From: an uncultured bacterium
Lineage (GTDB): Bacteria; Actinomycetota; Coriobacteriia; Coriobacteriales; Coriobacteriaceae
Reading direction: 5' to 3'
Assembly: GCA_905216175.1 (NCBI GenBank)
Contig: CAJMSV010000046.1
Location: forward strand, 1-14,989
DNA: 14,989 nt
The number at the start of each line of letters is the position of its first letter. The first letter of the stretch is position 1. A program made the translations under genes and the position numbers. Shown here piece after piece: positions 6,474-14,766 of the stretch. The notes under the pieces were generated by a model. That model was not told where the DNA came from and searched no databases. It worked only from the letters and a program-made list of their open reading frames with translations.

Positions 6474-7003
6474 AGCAGTCCACGCTCCAAAAGCATCTCG
6501 GCACAAAGGTAGGAAACGTCCTCGAAGGACTTGTTGCGAATATCAAGGGTAATATCGGCGGCCTGGCGATACAGCGGACGGCGATGCTCAAACAAGCGCG
6601 CGGCATGCTCGGGCGAGCGGAAATCGGGGCGCGTGTCGGACCGACGAATCTGGCGAATCGAATCCTCAAAGTCGCCCTCGAGGTACACGCACGTACCCAT
6701 TTCGTGCATCAGCTCAATATTCACCGGCGTCTCGACGATACCGCCCCCGCACGAAACCAACAGGCTGCGCTCACTTTGGAGCGAACGGAGCGCCGAGGTC
6801 TCGAGCTCGCGAAAACGATCCTCGCCCTCGGTCTCAAAAATCTCGGTTACCGACTTGCCGCAACGGCGCACGACCAGGCGGTCGGTATCGATAAAACGCC
6901 GCTTGAACATAGTGCCGACGTTGCGCGCGAGCGTCGATTTGCCCGCGCCCAAAAAGCCGATAAAGAAGATATGGTCGCAGCCGTGTTTGATGTGCTGAGA
7001 CAT
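6470..7003 (-). CDS. aroK: Shikimate kinase
   Basis: This enzyme phosphorylates shikimate to shikimate 3-phosphate with ATP. The 177-residue protein has the P-loop GFLGAGKST at 16-24, FIDTD at 37-41 (Mg and shikimate binding), FRELE at 64-68 with the substrate-binding Arg, CGGGIV at 85-90, a lid arginine region TRPDF at 124-128, and the adenine-site segment RRPLYRQAA at 141-149. All motifs are present, so activity is expected. The ATG at 7003 is preceded by GAGGAATAGG, part of the yqeG end eight bases away. The stop overlaps the aroB-like gene as ATGA, so the two are likely translated together. This pairing is the main reason to call the next gene AroB-like. Confidence 0.94.
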   Translation of the reverse strand: MSQHIKHGCDHIFFIGFLGAGKSTLARNVGTMFKRRFIDTDRLVVRRCGKSVTEIFETEGEDRFRELETSALRSLQSERSLLVSCGGGIVETPVNIELMHEMGTCVYLEGDFEDSIRQIRRSDTRPDFRSPEHAARLFEHRRPLYRQAADITLDIRNKSFEDVSYLCAEMLLERGLL

Positions 7004-7011
7004 GGCGAAAC

Positions 7012-7509
7012 CTATTCCTCGCAGGGAAGGTCGCGCAGGGCCCGGCGCTCAAAGATACGGAAGATCTGCGTGTACCACAGGTCCTGGGTTGCCTGCGGCT
7101 TAACCAGGATAGTATCGACGCCGGCAAAATTGCCGCTCCACACGTCAGTGTAGAGCTGATCACCGATCAGCACCGCCTCGTCGGCCGTGGCGCCGAGGCG
7201 CTTAAGACCCGCCTTGAGGGCAAACGGCGCCGGCTTCATGGCGTGGCTAATGGCCTCGAGTCCCAGCTCGCGTGCTGATGCCATGACCTGGTCGCGATGC
7301 CAGTTGTTGGACACCATGCACAGCTTAAAGCCTTTGGCGCGGGCGGTATCGAGCCAAGCGGAAACCGCGGCGGGAACCTGCTCGGTGTCGCGCGGCACCA
7401 GGGTGTTATCGCGATCGAGCAGAATGGCGCGTTTGCCGTCGGCCCACAGGGTATCAAGGTCGATGCGATCGACCGAGGCAACGTATCGTTTGGGGCTAAA
7501 AATCCTCAT
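7012..7509 (-). CDS. YqeG family HAD-type phosphatase
   Basis: This small HAD-superfamily protein of the YqeG subfamily (IIIA) is predicted to be a phosphatase acting on an unknown substrate. The start chosen is the ATG at 7509 (MRIFSPKRYVASVDRID), the usual YqeG opening, giving 165 residues; the longer open frame upstream is arginine/proline-rich and overlaps mltG. HAD motifs are DRDNTL at 32-37 (nucleophile D32, general acid D34), SNN at 67-69, K92 in AMKPAP, and GDQLYTD at 116-122 with acidic metal-binding residues. It starts one base after the mltG stop and precedes aroK by eight bases. In Bacillus, yqeG lies near aroE (shikimate dehydrogenase), so linkage with shikimate genes recurs in another lineage. 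The physiological role is not established. Confidence 0.92.
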   Translation of the reverse strand: MRIFSPKRYVASVDRIDLDTLWADGKRAILLDRDNTLVPRDTEQVPAAVSAWLDTARAKGFKLCMVSNNWHRDQVMASARELGLEAISHAMKPAPFALKAGLKRLGATADEAVLIGDQLYTDVWSGNFAGVDTILVKPQATQDLWYTQIFRIFERRALRDLPCEE

Positions 7510-7510
7510 G

Positions 7511-8944
7511 CTAATTCCAAGACTGTTGATGCTCTTCGTAGGTTTGCGAGAAGTACTCCTCGTCCTGCGTAATGTAGAAATACAGGTCATCGGAGTCGGT
7601 CGGCTCAAGCGTGGCCTTGAGTGCCTCGAGCGACGGAGAGCAGATGGGCGTGGGCGGCAGGCCCGCATGCTTATAGGTGTTATACGGACTATCGCTCTGC
7701 AGGTCGTCGGCGGTAACCTCGCCACCGGTGACATACATCATGGTCGCATCGCTGTTGAGATAGCGCAGACCGTCGAGCTTGCCGGCAAGGCGGTTGTAGA
7801 AGACCGAGGCCACGTGTGCACGTTGATCGGCGTTGAGGCCCTCGCGCTCAACGATAGAGGCCAAGTTGACGATGTCGTAGTCAGACATCTCCACACCGTA
7901 GCGCTCCTTGATCTTGGCTTCGCAGCTTGCAAATTCAAGCGACTTGTACTCGGTCTTAAACTGATCGAGCATAGCGCGAACCACGTCATCGGCCGTCGGC
8001 GAATCACCCAACGAATAGGTCTTGGGGAACAAGAAACCCTCGAGCGAGTCGTTGGCGGCGCCCTTAAGGAAGCTATAGTCGTCCATGTAGTTGGAGGCCT
8101 TGGCCTGGTTGAGGAAGTCTTCCTTAGAGATACTGTCGTAGGCCTGGGCCACACGGTCGGCGACCTGATCGACCGTTAGACCCTCGGGAATAGTCAGCGC
8201 ATTGGAGCCCGCGTTGGGGCCTTCCATGAGCTGCTGAACAACCTTGGTCGCATCCATGAGCGTGGTGAACGAATAGGTGCCAGGCTTGAGCGACATATCG
8301 GCGTTGAGCTTTTTCACCGCCGCATAGTAATCCTTGGGATTTTCTACGATATGGTTCTCGGAGAGAATCGAGGCGATCGTATCGCCCGAAGCACCATCGG
8401 GAATGGTCACCGTAACCTGCTGACCAGCCGTGACCTTCGTATCCTCACCGGCAAAGAAGCCTTTGACGGCCGGCACGACAAAGAAAACGATCGCGACAAG
8501 CGCAAGCACCGCCACCACAACGCCAATGATCATGGGAACCGGAGAACTCTTCTTTTGAGCACCGCGACAAGCATGCGTGTTGTAGCTCGAGCGTGTCGCC
8601 GGAGCAACGCCATGCGAACCACGAGCGTGATGCGAATGCGATTGGGGGGCTTGCGTTCGCTGGGTAGGTGCCTGCTGCTTAAAGCGGGTGCCGCCTGCAG
8701 GCTGGGCCGTACGAGCAGCGGGCTGCTGAGCCGCGTGAGAAGCCGAATGCTGAACCGAACGAGCAGATGGCTGCTGACCCGTCCGTTGAACAGGTTGGGC
8801 CGAACGAGAGAAGGACTGCGCCGGGCGCGCGGCAGGCTGAGCTGCGCGCTGCGTCGGCTGTGCCGGACGCTGGCCAGGCTGGGCAGGGCGCGACGCCGGC
8901 TGCTGTGTACGATTCGGCTGCCGCGGATCGGAAGCACTAGGCAT
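7511..8944 (-). CDS. mltG: Endolytic transglycosylase MltG with long disordered N-terminus
   Basis: MltG cuts nascent peptidoglycan glycan strands at the membrane and so sets chain length. The start chosen is the ATG at 8944 (MPSASDPRQP), preceded by GAGGAGG, giving 477 residues. Residues 1-130 are low-complexity Gln/Pro/Ala/Arg/Ser. One membrane segment follows at about 138-160 (MIIGVVVAVLALVAIVFFVV), and the YceG-like extracellular domain fills the rest. Its signatures are LEGFLFPKTY at 301-310, ASIVEREG at 362-369 with E366 the likely catalytic acid, VFYNRL at 381-386, and SPYNTYKHAGLPPTPI at 419-434. The gene overlaps ruvX by eight bases and yqeG follows one base later. The N-terminal 130 residues are cytoplasmic if the topology is standard (N-in), and much longer than the short cytoplasmic tail of E. 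coli MltG. Confidence 0.95.
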   Translation of the reverse strand: MPSASDPRQPNRTQQPASRPAQPGQRPAQPTQRAAQPAARPAQSFSRSAQPVQRTGQQPSARSVQHSASHAAQQPAARTAQPAGGTRFKQQAPTQRTQAPQSHSHHARGSHGVAPATRSSYNTHACRGAQKKSSPVPMIIGVVVAVLALVAIVFFVVPAVKGFFAGEDTKVTAGQQVTVTIPDGASGDTIASILSENHIVENPKDYYAAVKKLNADMSLKPGTYSFTTLMDATKVVQQLMEGPNAGSNALTIPEGLTVDQVADRVAQAYDSISKEDFLNQAKASNYMDDYSFLKGAANDSLEGFLFPKTYSLGDSPTADDVVRAMLDQFKTEYKSLEFASCEAKIKERYGVEMSDYDIVNLASIVEREGLNADQRAHVASVFYNRLAGKLDGLRYLNSDATMMYVTGGEVTADDLQSDSPYNTYKHAGLPPTPICSPSLEALKATLEPTDSDDLYFYITQDEEYFSQTYEEHQQSWN

Positions 8945-9365
8945 GCGAAACCTCCTCGTTTTTACGATCGAGCCACGTCTGCAAAAAAAGGCTGGCGGCA
9001 ATCATGTCGATCTTGCCCCTCATCTGCTTTTCGTTGAGGCCCTGCTCGCGCAGGATACGCTTGGCCTCTTGCGAGGACAGACGCTCGTCCTCAAACTCCA
9101 GCGGAAGATCGAGCTCGTCGGCAATCTTTTGCGCCACGGCGGCAACGCGCTCGGCTTGGGGGCCGGGCTCACCGCCCATGGTCAGGGGACGTCCGCTTAC
9201 CAGGATGTCGGGCTCATAGTCCTCAACCAGGTAGCGGAACGTCTTGGCCATACCGGTGACCTCGGCGGCCGGGAGCACCTTGACAGGCATCGCCATCTTG
9301 CCATCACGGCTCGAGACGGCGATGCCAATCCTGGTCTCCCCTATGTCCAGCGCAAGCGCGACCAC
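8937..9365 (-). CDS. ruvX: Holliday junction resolvase-like protein RuvX (YqgF)
   Basis: RuvX/YqgF is an RNase H-fold nuclease implicated in Holliday junction resolution and in 16S rRNA 5' end processing. The 142-residue protein has the three acidic blocks of the family: DIGETRIGIAVS at 7-18 (D7), DERLSS at 93-98 (E94) and KIDMIAA at 118-124 (D120). SGRPLTMGGEPG at 57-68 matches the conserved VGLP...G.G region. The start is a GTG at 9365, 17 bases after alaS, with only a weak AAGAAG upstream. Its end overlaps the mltG start (ATGCCTAG). alaS-ruvX-mltG is a common order in Gram-positive bacteria, which supports all three assignments. Confidence 0.94.
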   Translation of the reverse strand: MVALALDIGETRIGIAVSSRDGKMAMPVKVLPAAEVTGMAKTFRYLVEDYEPDILVSGRPLTMGGEPGPQAERVAAVAQKIADELDLPLEFEDERLSSQEAKRILREQGLNEKQMRGKIDMIAASLFLQTWLDRKNEEVSHA

Positions 9366-9382
9366 AGTGACTTCTTAGATTC

Positions 9383-12040
9383 TTAGGCGCCGAGCGCGGT
9401 CTTAGCGGCCGCGAGGGCATCGGCGATGCCGGCAGCATTCTTGCCACCGGCCTGGGCCATGTTGGGACGGCCACCACCGCGACCGTCGACCAGGCCCGCG
9501 ATCTGCTTGATAACGTTGCCGGCGTGGAACCCGGCCTTCACGGCGTCATCGGAGCCGGCAGCGAGCAGGGCCGGAGTGCCCTTCTCGGTCACGCTCGCGA
9601 CGACGCAGGCGACAGGGCCGGCGACCTTCTGGTGCACGGTATCCCATACGTTGCGCAGGTCGGCAGACTCAAGGCCCTGGAGCTCGGCGACAACGAGCTT
9701 GTAGCCATCGAGCTCGACGGCGCCCTCGATGGCGCTGGAGATGGCGTCGGAGGAGCCACCGGTCAGCGCCTTCTTGAGCTTGTTGGACGTCTCGCGCAGC
9801 TCGGCCTGCAGGTTCTCCACGCGAGCGGGAACCTCGTCGACGCGGCACTTGAGCGCAGCGGCGGCGGCGTCAACGAGCGCCAGGCGGTCGGCCATATAGT
9901 CGAGAGCACCCTTAGAGGTCACGGCCTCGATACGGCGGACATTGGAGCCCGTAGAGGACTCGGAGATGATCTTAAACAGACCGATCTCGGCGGTGTTGGC
10001 GGCATGCGTACCACCGCAGAGCTCGCGGGAGAACGGCTGGTCCTCGGCGCCTACGGAGACGACGCGGACGACGTCACCGTACTTCTCGCCAAACAGAGCG
10101 ACAGCGCCGGCAGCCTTGGCCTCGTCGATACCCATGACACGGGTCACTACCGGCTTGGAAGCGAAGATCTGCTGGTTGACCAGGTCCTCGACAGCATTGA
10201 GCTGCTCGGAGGAAAGGGCCTCGAAGTGCGTGAAGTCAAAGCGCAGGTGTTCGGGCGTCACCAGCGAGCCGGCCTGGGAGACATGCTCGCCCAGGACCTG
10301 CTTAAGGGCGGCGTCAAGCAGATGCGTAGCGGTGTGGTTGCGGCGCAGGAAGCCACGACGCTCGGCGTCGAGCGCGGCAGTCACGGTAGCACCGACGGTC
10401 AGCATGCCCTCGGCAACGTGCGCGACATGAGCATACAGGCCGTTGTGGTTCTTGGTATCGGCAACAGTCAGCACAACGCCCTCGGCGGAAAGCACGCCGG
10501 CGTCGCCCTGCTGGCCACCCATCTCGGCATAGAACGGGGTGCGGTCGAGCACGACCTCAACGTCCTCGCCGGCGGCAGCGGACTCAACGGACTCGCCGCT
10601 GCGCACGATGGCAACAACCTTGGCGCCCTCGATGACGTCGTTGTCATAGCCGTCGAACTCGGTCGCGGAGACCTTGTCGGAAAGCTCGACCCACACGTCG
10701 TTGAAGCTGCCCCAGGCATCGCCCTTGGCGTTGGCGCGGGCGCGGGCTTTCTGGTCCTCCATGCAAGCGGTAAAGCCATCCATATCGACGTCGTGACCGG
10801 CGGTACCGGCGATCTCGACAGTCAGGTCAATGGGGAAACCAAAGGTGTCGTGCAGCTTAAAGGCGACGTCGCCCGGAAGGACGGCGCCGTCGGCGAGCGC
10901 GGCCAGGGCCTCGTCCAGGTACACGCGGCCGTTGTCGAGCGTCGTGGAGAAACGTTCCTCCTCGGAGGCGACGATGCCCTTAACGAGCGCGACGTTCTTA
11001 AGCAGCTCGGGATAAGCCTCGCCCATCTGAGCGTTGACCTCGTCGATGAACTTGGTCAGGAAGGCACCCTCGATACCCAGCAGGCGACCGTGGAACACGG
11101 CACGGCGGAGCAGACGGCGAAGGACGTACTCGCGACCCTCGTTACCGGGGAGGATGCCGTCGGAAATCATAAAGTCGACGGCACGGGAGTGATCGGCGAT
11201 GATACGCAGCGAGCGGCTGGCACCGGAGTAATCGTCGGCGTCATAGGTCTTACCGCTGATCTCCTCACCGAGCTTGATGAGGTGCTGCATCAGATCGCCA
11301 TCGTAGTTGGCGGTCTTGTGCTGCATGATGGCGGCCATGCGCTCCAGACCCATACCCGTATCGAGGTTGCGGTGCGGCAGCTCCGGCATGGAGCCGTCCT
11401 CCTGGCGGTCGTACTGGGTAAACACAAGGTTCCAGAACTCAAGGAAGCGGTCGCAGTCGCAGCCGGGCTTGCAGTCGGGGCTGCCGCAACCGACCTCCTC
11501 GCCCATATCAAAGTAGATCTCGGAGCATGGACCGCAGGGGCCGGTGGGGCCAGCGGCCCAGAAGTTGTCGTCCTCGCCCAGACGCGAGATGTGATCCTCG
11601 GCAACGCCCAGGGAGCGCCACACGTTATGGGTCTCGTCGTCCTCGGTAAAGACGGTGAAGTAGAGGCGGTCGATCAGCAGCTTGAACTCCTTGGTGATGA
11701 GCTCAAAGGCCCAGTCGCAAGCCTGCTCCTTGGCGCCGCAGCCAAAAGAGAAATCGCCGAGCATCTCGAAGAACGACAGGTGACGGCCGTCCTCGCCGAT
11801 GCAGTCGATGTCGTTGGTGCGGACGCACTTCTGGCAGGAGATCGCGCCGATCTCCTTCATGGACTTCTTGCCCTGGTAGTACTCCTTAAACTGGTTCATA
11901 CCGGCGTTGGCAAGCAGCAGCGAGGGGTCGTCGGGGACAAGGGACGAAGAAGGATAGAGCTTAAGACCGCGCTCCTCAAAAAAGTTGAGGAACTTAGAGC
12001 GAATCTCGGCCGTAGTCATTGACGGGTAGTCAGCACTCAT
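9383..12040 (-). CDS. alaS: Alanine--tRNA ligase
   Basis: This class II synthetase charges tRNA-Ala and edits mischarged Ser/Gly. The start chosen is the ATG at 12040 (MSADYPSMTTAEIRSKF) with GAGGAG nine bases upstream; a longer reading to 12157 would run through the promoter and terminator. The product is 885 residues, typical for the family. The catalytic domain includes NAGMNQFK at 45-52, a Cys-rich insert (C185, C190, C194, C196), EFWNLVF at 201-207 and DTGMGLER at 227-234. The editing domain holds HTATH at 569-573 and CGGTH at 675-679, the four metal ligands. The C-terminal Ala domain ends with GRGGGRPNMAQAGGK at 853-867. All key residues are intact. It is first in its operon, followed by ruvX 17 bases on. 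Confidence 0.97.
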   Translation of the reverse strand: MSADYPSMTTAEIRSKFLNFFEERGLKLYPSSSLVPDDPSLLLANAGMNQFKEYYQGKKSMKEIGAISCQKCVRTNDIDCIGEDGRHLSFFEMLGDFSFGCGAKEQACDWAFELITKEFKLLIDRLYFTVFTEDDETHNVWRSLGVAEDHISRLGEDDNFWAAGPTGPCGPCSEIYFDMGEEVGCGSPDCKPGCDCDRFLEFWNLVFTQYDRQEDGSMPELPHRNLDTGMGLERMAAIMQHKTANYDGDLMQHLIKLGEEISGKTYDADDYSGASRSLRIIADHSRAVDFMISDGILPGNEGREYVLRRLLRRAVFHGRLLGIEGAFLTKFIDEVNAQMGEAYPELLKNVALVKGIVASEEERFSTTLDNGRVYLDEALAALADGAVLPGDVAFKLHDTFGFPIDLTVEIAGTAGHDVDMDGFTACMEDQKARARANAKGDAWGSFNDVWVELSDKVSATEFDGYDNDVIEGAKVVAIVRSGESVESAAAGEDVEVVLDRTPFYAEMGGQQGDAGVLSAEGVVLTVADTKNHNGLYAHVAHVAEGMLTVGATVTAALDAERRGFLRRNHTATHLLDAALKQVLGEHVSQAGSLVTPEHLRFDFTHFEALSSEQLNAVEDLVNQQIFASKPVVTRVMGIDEAKAAGAVALFGEKYGDVVRVVSVGAEDQPFSRELCGGTHAANTAEIGLFKIISESSTGSNVRRIEAVTSKGALDYMADRLALVDAAAAALKCRVDEVPARVENLQAELRETSNKLKKALTGGSSDAISSAIEGAVELDGYKLVVAELQGLESADLRNVWDTVHQKVAGPVACVVASVTEKGTPALLAAGSDDAVKAGFHAGNVIKQIAGLVDGRGGGRPNMAQAGGKNAAGIADALAAAKTALGA

Positions 12041-12086
12041 AGAGGGAATCTCCTCGGTTTCACATCGAAACAGTTCAAACGTAACG

Positions 12087-12116
12087 ATATTACCATCCCG
12101 CCGCGCAAGAGCACAA
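12087..12116 (-). promoter_or_regulatory. alaS: Probable promoter of the alaS operon
   Basis: On the minus strand, TTGTGC (12111-12116) and TAATAT (12087-12092) are separated by 18 bases, and TGG directly before TAATAT makes an extended -10. Transcription would start near 12080, 40 bases before the alaS ATG. The -35 overlaps the T tract of the preceding terminator. Hexamer matches are moderate. Confidence 0.5.
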
Positions 12117-12139
12117 AAGCGAGCCGGCACAAAGCCGGC
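12114..12139 (-). terminator. Intrinsic terminator after the AI-2E transporter gene
   Basis: GCCGGC at 12123-12128 pairs with GCCGGC at 12134-12139 around a five-base loop. In the minus-strand RNA it is followed by TCGC and TTTT (12115-12118). The stem is short and the T tract modest, but its place between two transcription units fits. Confidence 0.65.
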
Positions 12140-12192
12140 CCTTCTGCGAAATTGCATGATAGCACGTATGAATGTTAACCCGAATTACCCCG

Positions 12193-13599
12193 CTAGTTGT
12201 CGTCATCGTCCATGGAGCCGTCGATGCCGGTTTTGGTGTCGTCCGAGTTGGAGTCATCGTCCTTGGCAAAGGGGTTTTTAAAGAAGCCCGTGGCATCGGG
12301 TTGCAAACCCGAGAGCTTGATCCAGGGATTATCGAGCTCGGGCTTGGGCATGGCCTTGGCCTCGGGCGCAGTCTCGTTGCCGATGAGCTCGGACTCGTAG
12401 ATGAAGGTGTCGTCGCCGAGCGCGTCGTAGGCGGCGACCGGGTTGCCATCGGCATCGCGGTACGGCGTGCCCTTAAACACGGCGCCGTCATAGGCCACAA
12501 GCTGGCGGCCGGTCTCATTCTCGAAGTAGTACACAAAGATACCCTTGAGGGCCGCACACAGCGGGATGGCAATAATCATGCCGATGGGGCCCATGAGTGC
12601 CGAGCCAATAACGAGCGCCGTGAGGCTCATGATGGGATGCACCTGTACCGAGCTTTGCATAACCTTAGGCGAAATCACGTTATCGGTGACGTTTTGCGCG
12701 ACCATGGTCACGATGAGCGTCCATAACGCCAACATGGGGCTGAACATGAAACCGAGCACTGTAGCGATAGCTGCGCTCACCCAAGGACCGACGACCGGAA
12801 CCAAATGCATGATGCCGGTAAAGATGGCCATGAGCGCCGCATACGGATGGCCGATGATCATAAAACCGATAAAGGCGAGGAAACCACCGCAGATGGACGT
12901 CACGACCATACCGCGCATGTAGCCGCCGACAGAGCGAGAAAGGATGGCGACCATAAAGCGGTACGAGGTCTCCTTCTCCTGACCGATGATGGTGCAGACC
13001 TCGTGGTGCATGCGAGGGTAGTCGCAGGCCATCCAGTATGCAAGCACCAGACCAAGGAAGATCACGAACAACTGCGAGGCCGTATTAGTGATGAGCGGGA
13101 ACACACCGCGGCCAAGCTCGGCAGCGATCTGAGACACATACTTCGATGCCACGGCAACCAGGGACGAAAGATTATCGTCCAAATACTCCTTGAGCGGCGT
13201 GTTGTTGAGCGTCTTGGCATGCGAGATCATCTCGTTGAGATCGCCACCCGCAACACGAAGCTGCTCGGGCAGGCGGCTCAGGACTTCCATGATCTGACCA
13301 AAGAGAATCGGCGACAAGATGCAAACGACACCGACGAGCACGGCAACAACAACAATAAGCGCGATAAGCGAACCGATGCCGCGATTCACGCCATGGTGCT
13401 CGAGCCAGTTGGTGATCGGGGACATCACGAAAGCAATGATGGAGCCGACGGCAAGAAACTCAATAACCGGTGCCAGGATGCCCATAAGGTTAAAGATGAC
13501 AGCGGCGATGACAATGCAGCCGACAACAGCCCAAATGCGAAGCGTCAGAATGCGGGTGTCGCGCAGCACACGATCGGTTTGTTGGGGGTGCTCACTCAT
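12193..13599 (-). CDS. AI-2E family transporter (PerM-like membrane protein)
   Basis: This is a polytopic inner-membrane protein of the PerM/YdiK/YhhQ-type AI-2E transporter family. Members are variously proposed to export autoinducer-2 or to move ions, and the substrate here is unknown. The 468 residues include hydrophobic segments at about 22-62 (two), 76-100, 172-192, 232-262, 264-285, 287-303 and 325-355. The conserved stretch HLVPVVGPWVSA lies at 265-276 and NVISPKVMQSSVQVHP at 307-322. Residues from about 360 form a soluble tail that ends in an Asp-rich run (DDDSNSDD and MDDDDN). The ATG at 13599 overlaps the sigma factor stop (ATGA), so it is co-translated with the sigma gene. A terminator follows 54 bases downstream. 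Confidence 0.9.
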   Translation of the reverse strand: MSEHPQQTDRVLRDTRILTLRIWAVVGCIVIAAVIFNLMGILAPVIEFLAVGSIIAFVMSPITNWLEHHGVNRGIGSLIALIVVVAVLVGVVCILSPILFGQIMEVLSRLPEQLRVAGGDLNEMISHAKTLNNTPLKEYLDDNLSSLVAVASKYVSQIAAELGRGVFPLITNTASQLFVIFLGLVLAYWMACDYPRMHHEVCTIIGQEKETSYRFMVAILSRSVGGYMRGMVVTSICGGFLAFIGFMIIGHPYAALMAIFTGIMHLVPVVGPWVSAAIATVLGFMFSPMLALWTLIVTMVAQNVTDNVISPKVMQSSVQVHPIMSLTALVIGSALMGPIGMIIAIPLCAALKGIFVYYFENETGRQLVAYDGAVFKGTPYRDADGNPVAAYDALGDDTFIYESELIGNETAPEAKAMPKPELDNPWIKLSGLQPDATGFFKNPFAKDDDSNSDDTKTGIDGSMDDDDN

Positions 13600-14387
13600 G
13601 AACGAATCATCACTCCGTCGGGGTCGATCTTGTCCTGAATCTTCTTAAGCGTGCGGCGCAGCAGACGCGAAACCTGTACCTGAGAAATACCCAGCTTCTT
13701 GGCGATCTCGATCTGGGTCATGCCCTTCACAAAGCGCAGCTCGATCACCTCGCGCTCGCGCGGCGAGAAATCACGGATGGCTTCCTCGATCACTAGGCGG
13801 TCATCGGTAAAGTCGAGCTCGTTGTCGTCGTCGGCGTAACGGTCGAGAATCGAGGGGGCATCGTCGGAATCGGACGCACCAGGAGCCTCGATGGGCACCG
13901 AGGTATAGGCCGAAGACGATTCCATAGCCTCGAGGACCTCATCGACAGTCACATCTAGATACTCAGCGATCTCCTCAACCTTGGGCGAACGCTGCAGCTC
14001 GTTGGTAAGTTTGTCAGTAGCCTGGTTGACCTTGGCCGAGAGCTCCTGCAAGCGACGGGGCACGCGCACGCTCCAGCCCTTGTCGCGGAAATGGCGTTTG
14101 ATCTCGCCCAGGATAGTGGGTGTCGCAAACGTCGTGAACTCGAGTCCGCGCTCGGGATCAAAACGGTCTATAGCCTTGAGCAAGCCCAGATAGCCGACCT
14201 GCATGAGGTCGTCGAGCGGCTCGCCGCGATTCTTAAATTTGTTGGCAAGAAACCTTACCAAGTTCATATGGGACATGACGAGCTGCTCACGGGCGTCCGG
14301 ATCACCGGTCTCCTTGTAACGACGAAACAGCTCGCGGGTTTTCTCCTTGTCCCAAGCGGTCTTGCCGCTCCGGGAACGTTCGGTCAT
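13596..14387 (-). CDS. RNA polymerase sigma factor, SigB/SigF/SigG type
   Basis: This alternative sigma factor (sigma-70 group 3) directs RNA polymerase to stress or developmental promoters. The 263-residue protein has region 2 (about 35-105) with DDLMQVGYLGLLKAIDRFDP at 59-78 and FTTFATPTILGEIKRHFRD at 84-102, region 3 (about 106-165) starting VRVPRRLQEL, an acidic linker (174-196), and region 4 (about 205-253) with SPREREVIELRF and helix-turn-helix MTQIEIAKKLGISQVQVSRL at 223-242. The ATG lies one base after the stop of the RsbW-like gene, the classic anti-sigma/sigma arrangement, with AAGGCGG upstream. No adjacent anti-anti-sigma (RsbV/SpoIIAA) gene is visible, though the gene before the anti-sigma is cut off. 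SigB versus SigF naming is not resolvable here; coriobacteria do not sporulate, so a stress role is the better guess. Confidence 0.93.
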   Translation of the reverse strand: MTERSRSGKTAWDKEKTRELFRRYKETGDPDAREQLVMSHMNLVRFLANKFKNRGEPLDDLMQVGYLGLLKAIDRFDPERGLEFTTFATPTILGEIKRHFRDKGWSVRVPRRLQELSAKVNQATDKLTNELQRSPKVEEIAEYLDVTVDEVLEAMESSSAYTSVPIEAPGASDSDDAPSILDRYADDDNELDFTDDRLVIEEAIRDFSPREREVIELRFVKGMTQIEIAKKLGISQVQVSRLLRRTLKKIQDKIDPDGVMIRS

Positions 14388-14388
14388 A

Positions 14389-14766
14389 TTAGATATCCGC
14401 CTTGAGGTCGAGGGAAAGCGTCAGGGGCGCCGCAGTCTTTTCGTAGGAGTCGCACACGCTCGCGAGGATGAGCTCGGCATACACCGCAGCCTGGTCGTCT
14501 TCATCGACCGTAACCTGGTCGCCAAAGGTAATAGTCATGCCAACGTGGGTCTCATCGACATCGAATTTGATGGTAATGTCATCGCAGTCGACCGCGGTGC
14601 AACCAAAGATGAAAGCCTCCTCGGCAGCCATACGAATGTCCTCGATGCGATCGACGGACATGGAGCAGAGCGCACCGACATTTGCCGCCGTCATGCGCAC
14701 AAGGCGCGCCAGACGCGGGTCGCCGGCAACGGTCAGCGTGATAGGGCAGGTTGCTTCGCTACTCAT
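14389..14766 (-). CDS. RsbW/SpoIIAB-like anti-sigma factor with degenerate ATP site
   Basis: Position and fold suggest an anti-sigma factor for the sigma gene one base downstream. The start chosen is the ATG at 14766 (MSSEATCPITLTV), with GAGGAG seven bases upstream and the previous stop overlapping it, giving 125 residues. The pattern fits a HATPase_c_2 (GHKL) domain: strand ITLTVAGDPRLARLVRMTAA at 9-28, helix RIEDIRMAAEEAFIFG at 40-55, and a C-terminal strand LTLSLDLKAD. The N-box Asn expected after EA (as in SEACTNA) is F54, and no DxGxG box is visible. Kinase activity and ATP binding are therefore doubtful. It could bind sigma without nucleotide or have another partner. Assignment rests on gene order and weak motif resemblance. 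Confidence 0.7.
   Translation of the reverse strand: MSSEATCPITLTVAGDPRLARLVRMTAANVGALCSMSVDRIEDIRMAAEEAFIFGCTAVDCDDITIKFDVDETHVGMTITFGDQVTVDEDDQAAVYAELILASVCDSYEKTAAPLTLSLDLKADI

Noticed and set aside
7510..7734. Longer yqeG reading starting at 7734
   Set aside because: The added 75 residues are Arg/Pro/Ser-rich and lie wholly inside mltG in another frame; the ATG at 7509 gives the normal YqeG start.
9524..12022. An 832-codon open frame on the plus strand opposite alaS
   Set aside because: alaS is certain on the other strand with all motifs. Long antisense frames are expected in GC-rich genes with strong third-position bias, and this one has no recognisable domain or ribosome binding site.
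12041..12157. Longer alaS reading starting at 12157
   Set aside because: It would start inside the upstream terminator hairpin region; the ATG at 12040 has a ribosome binding site and the expected N-terminus.
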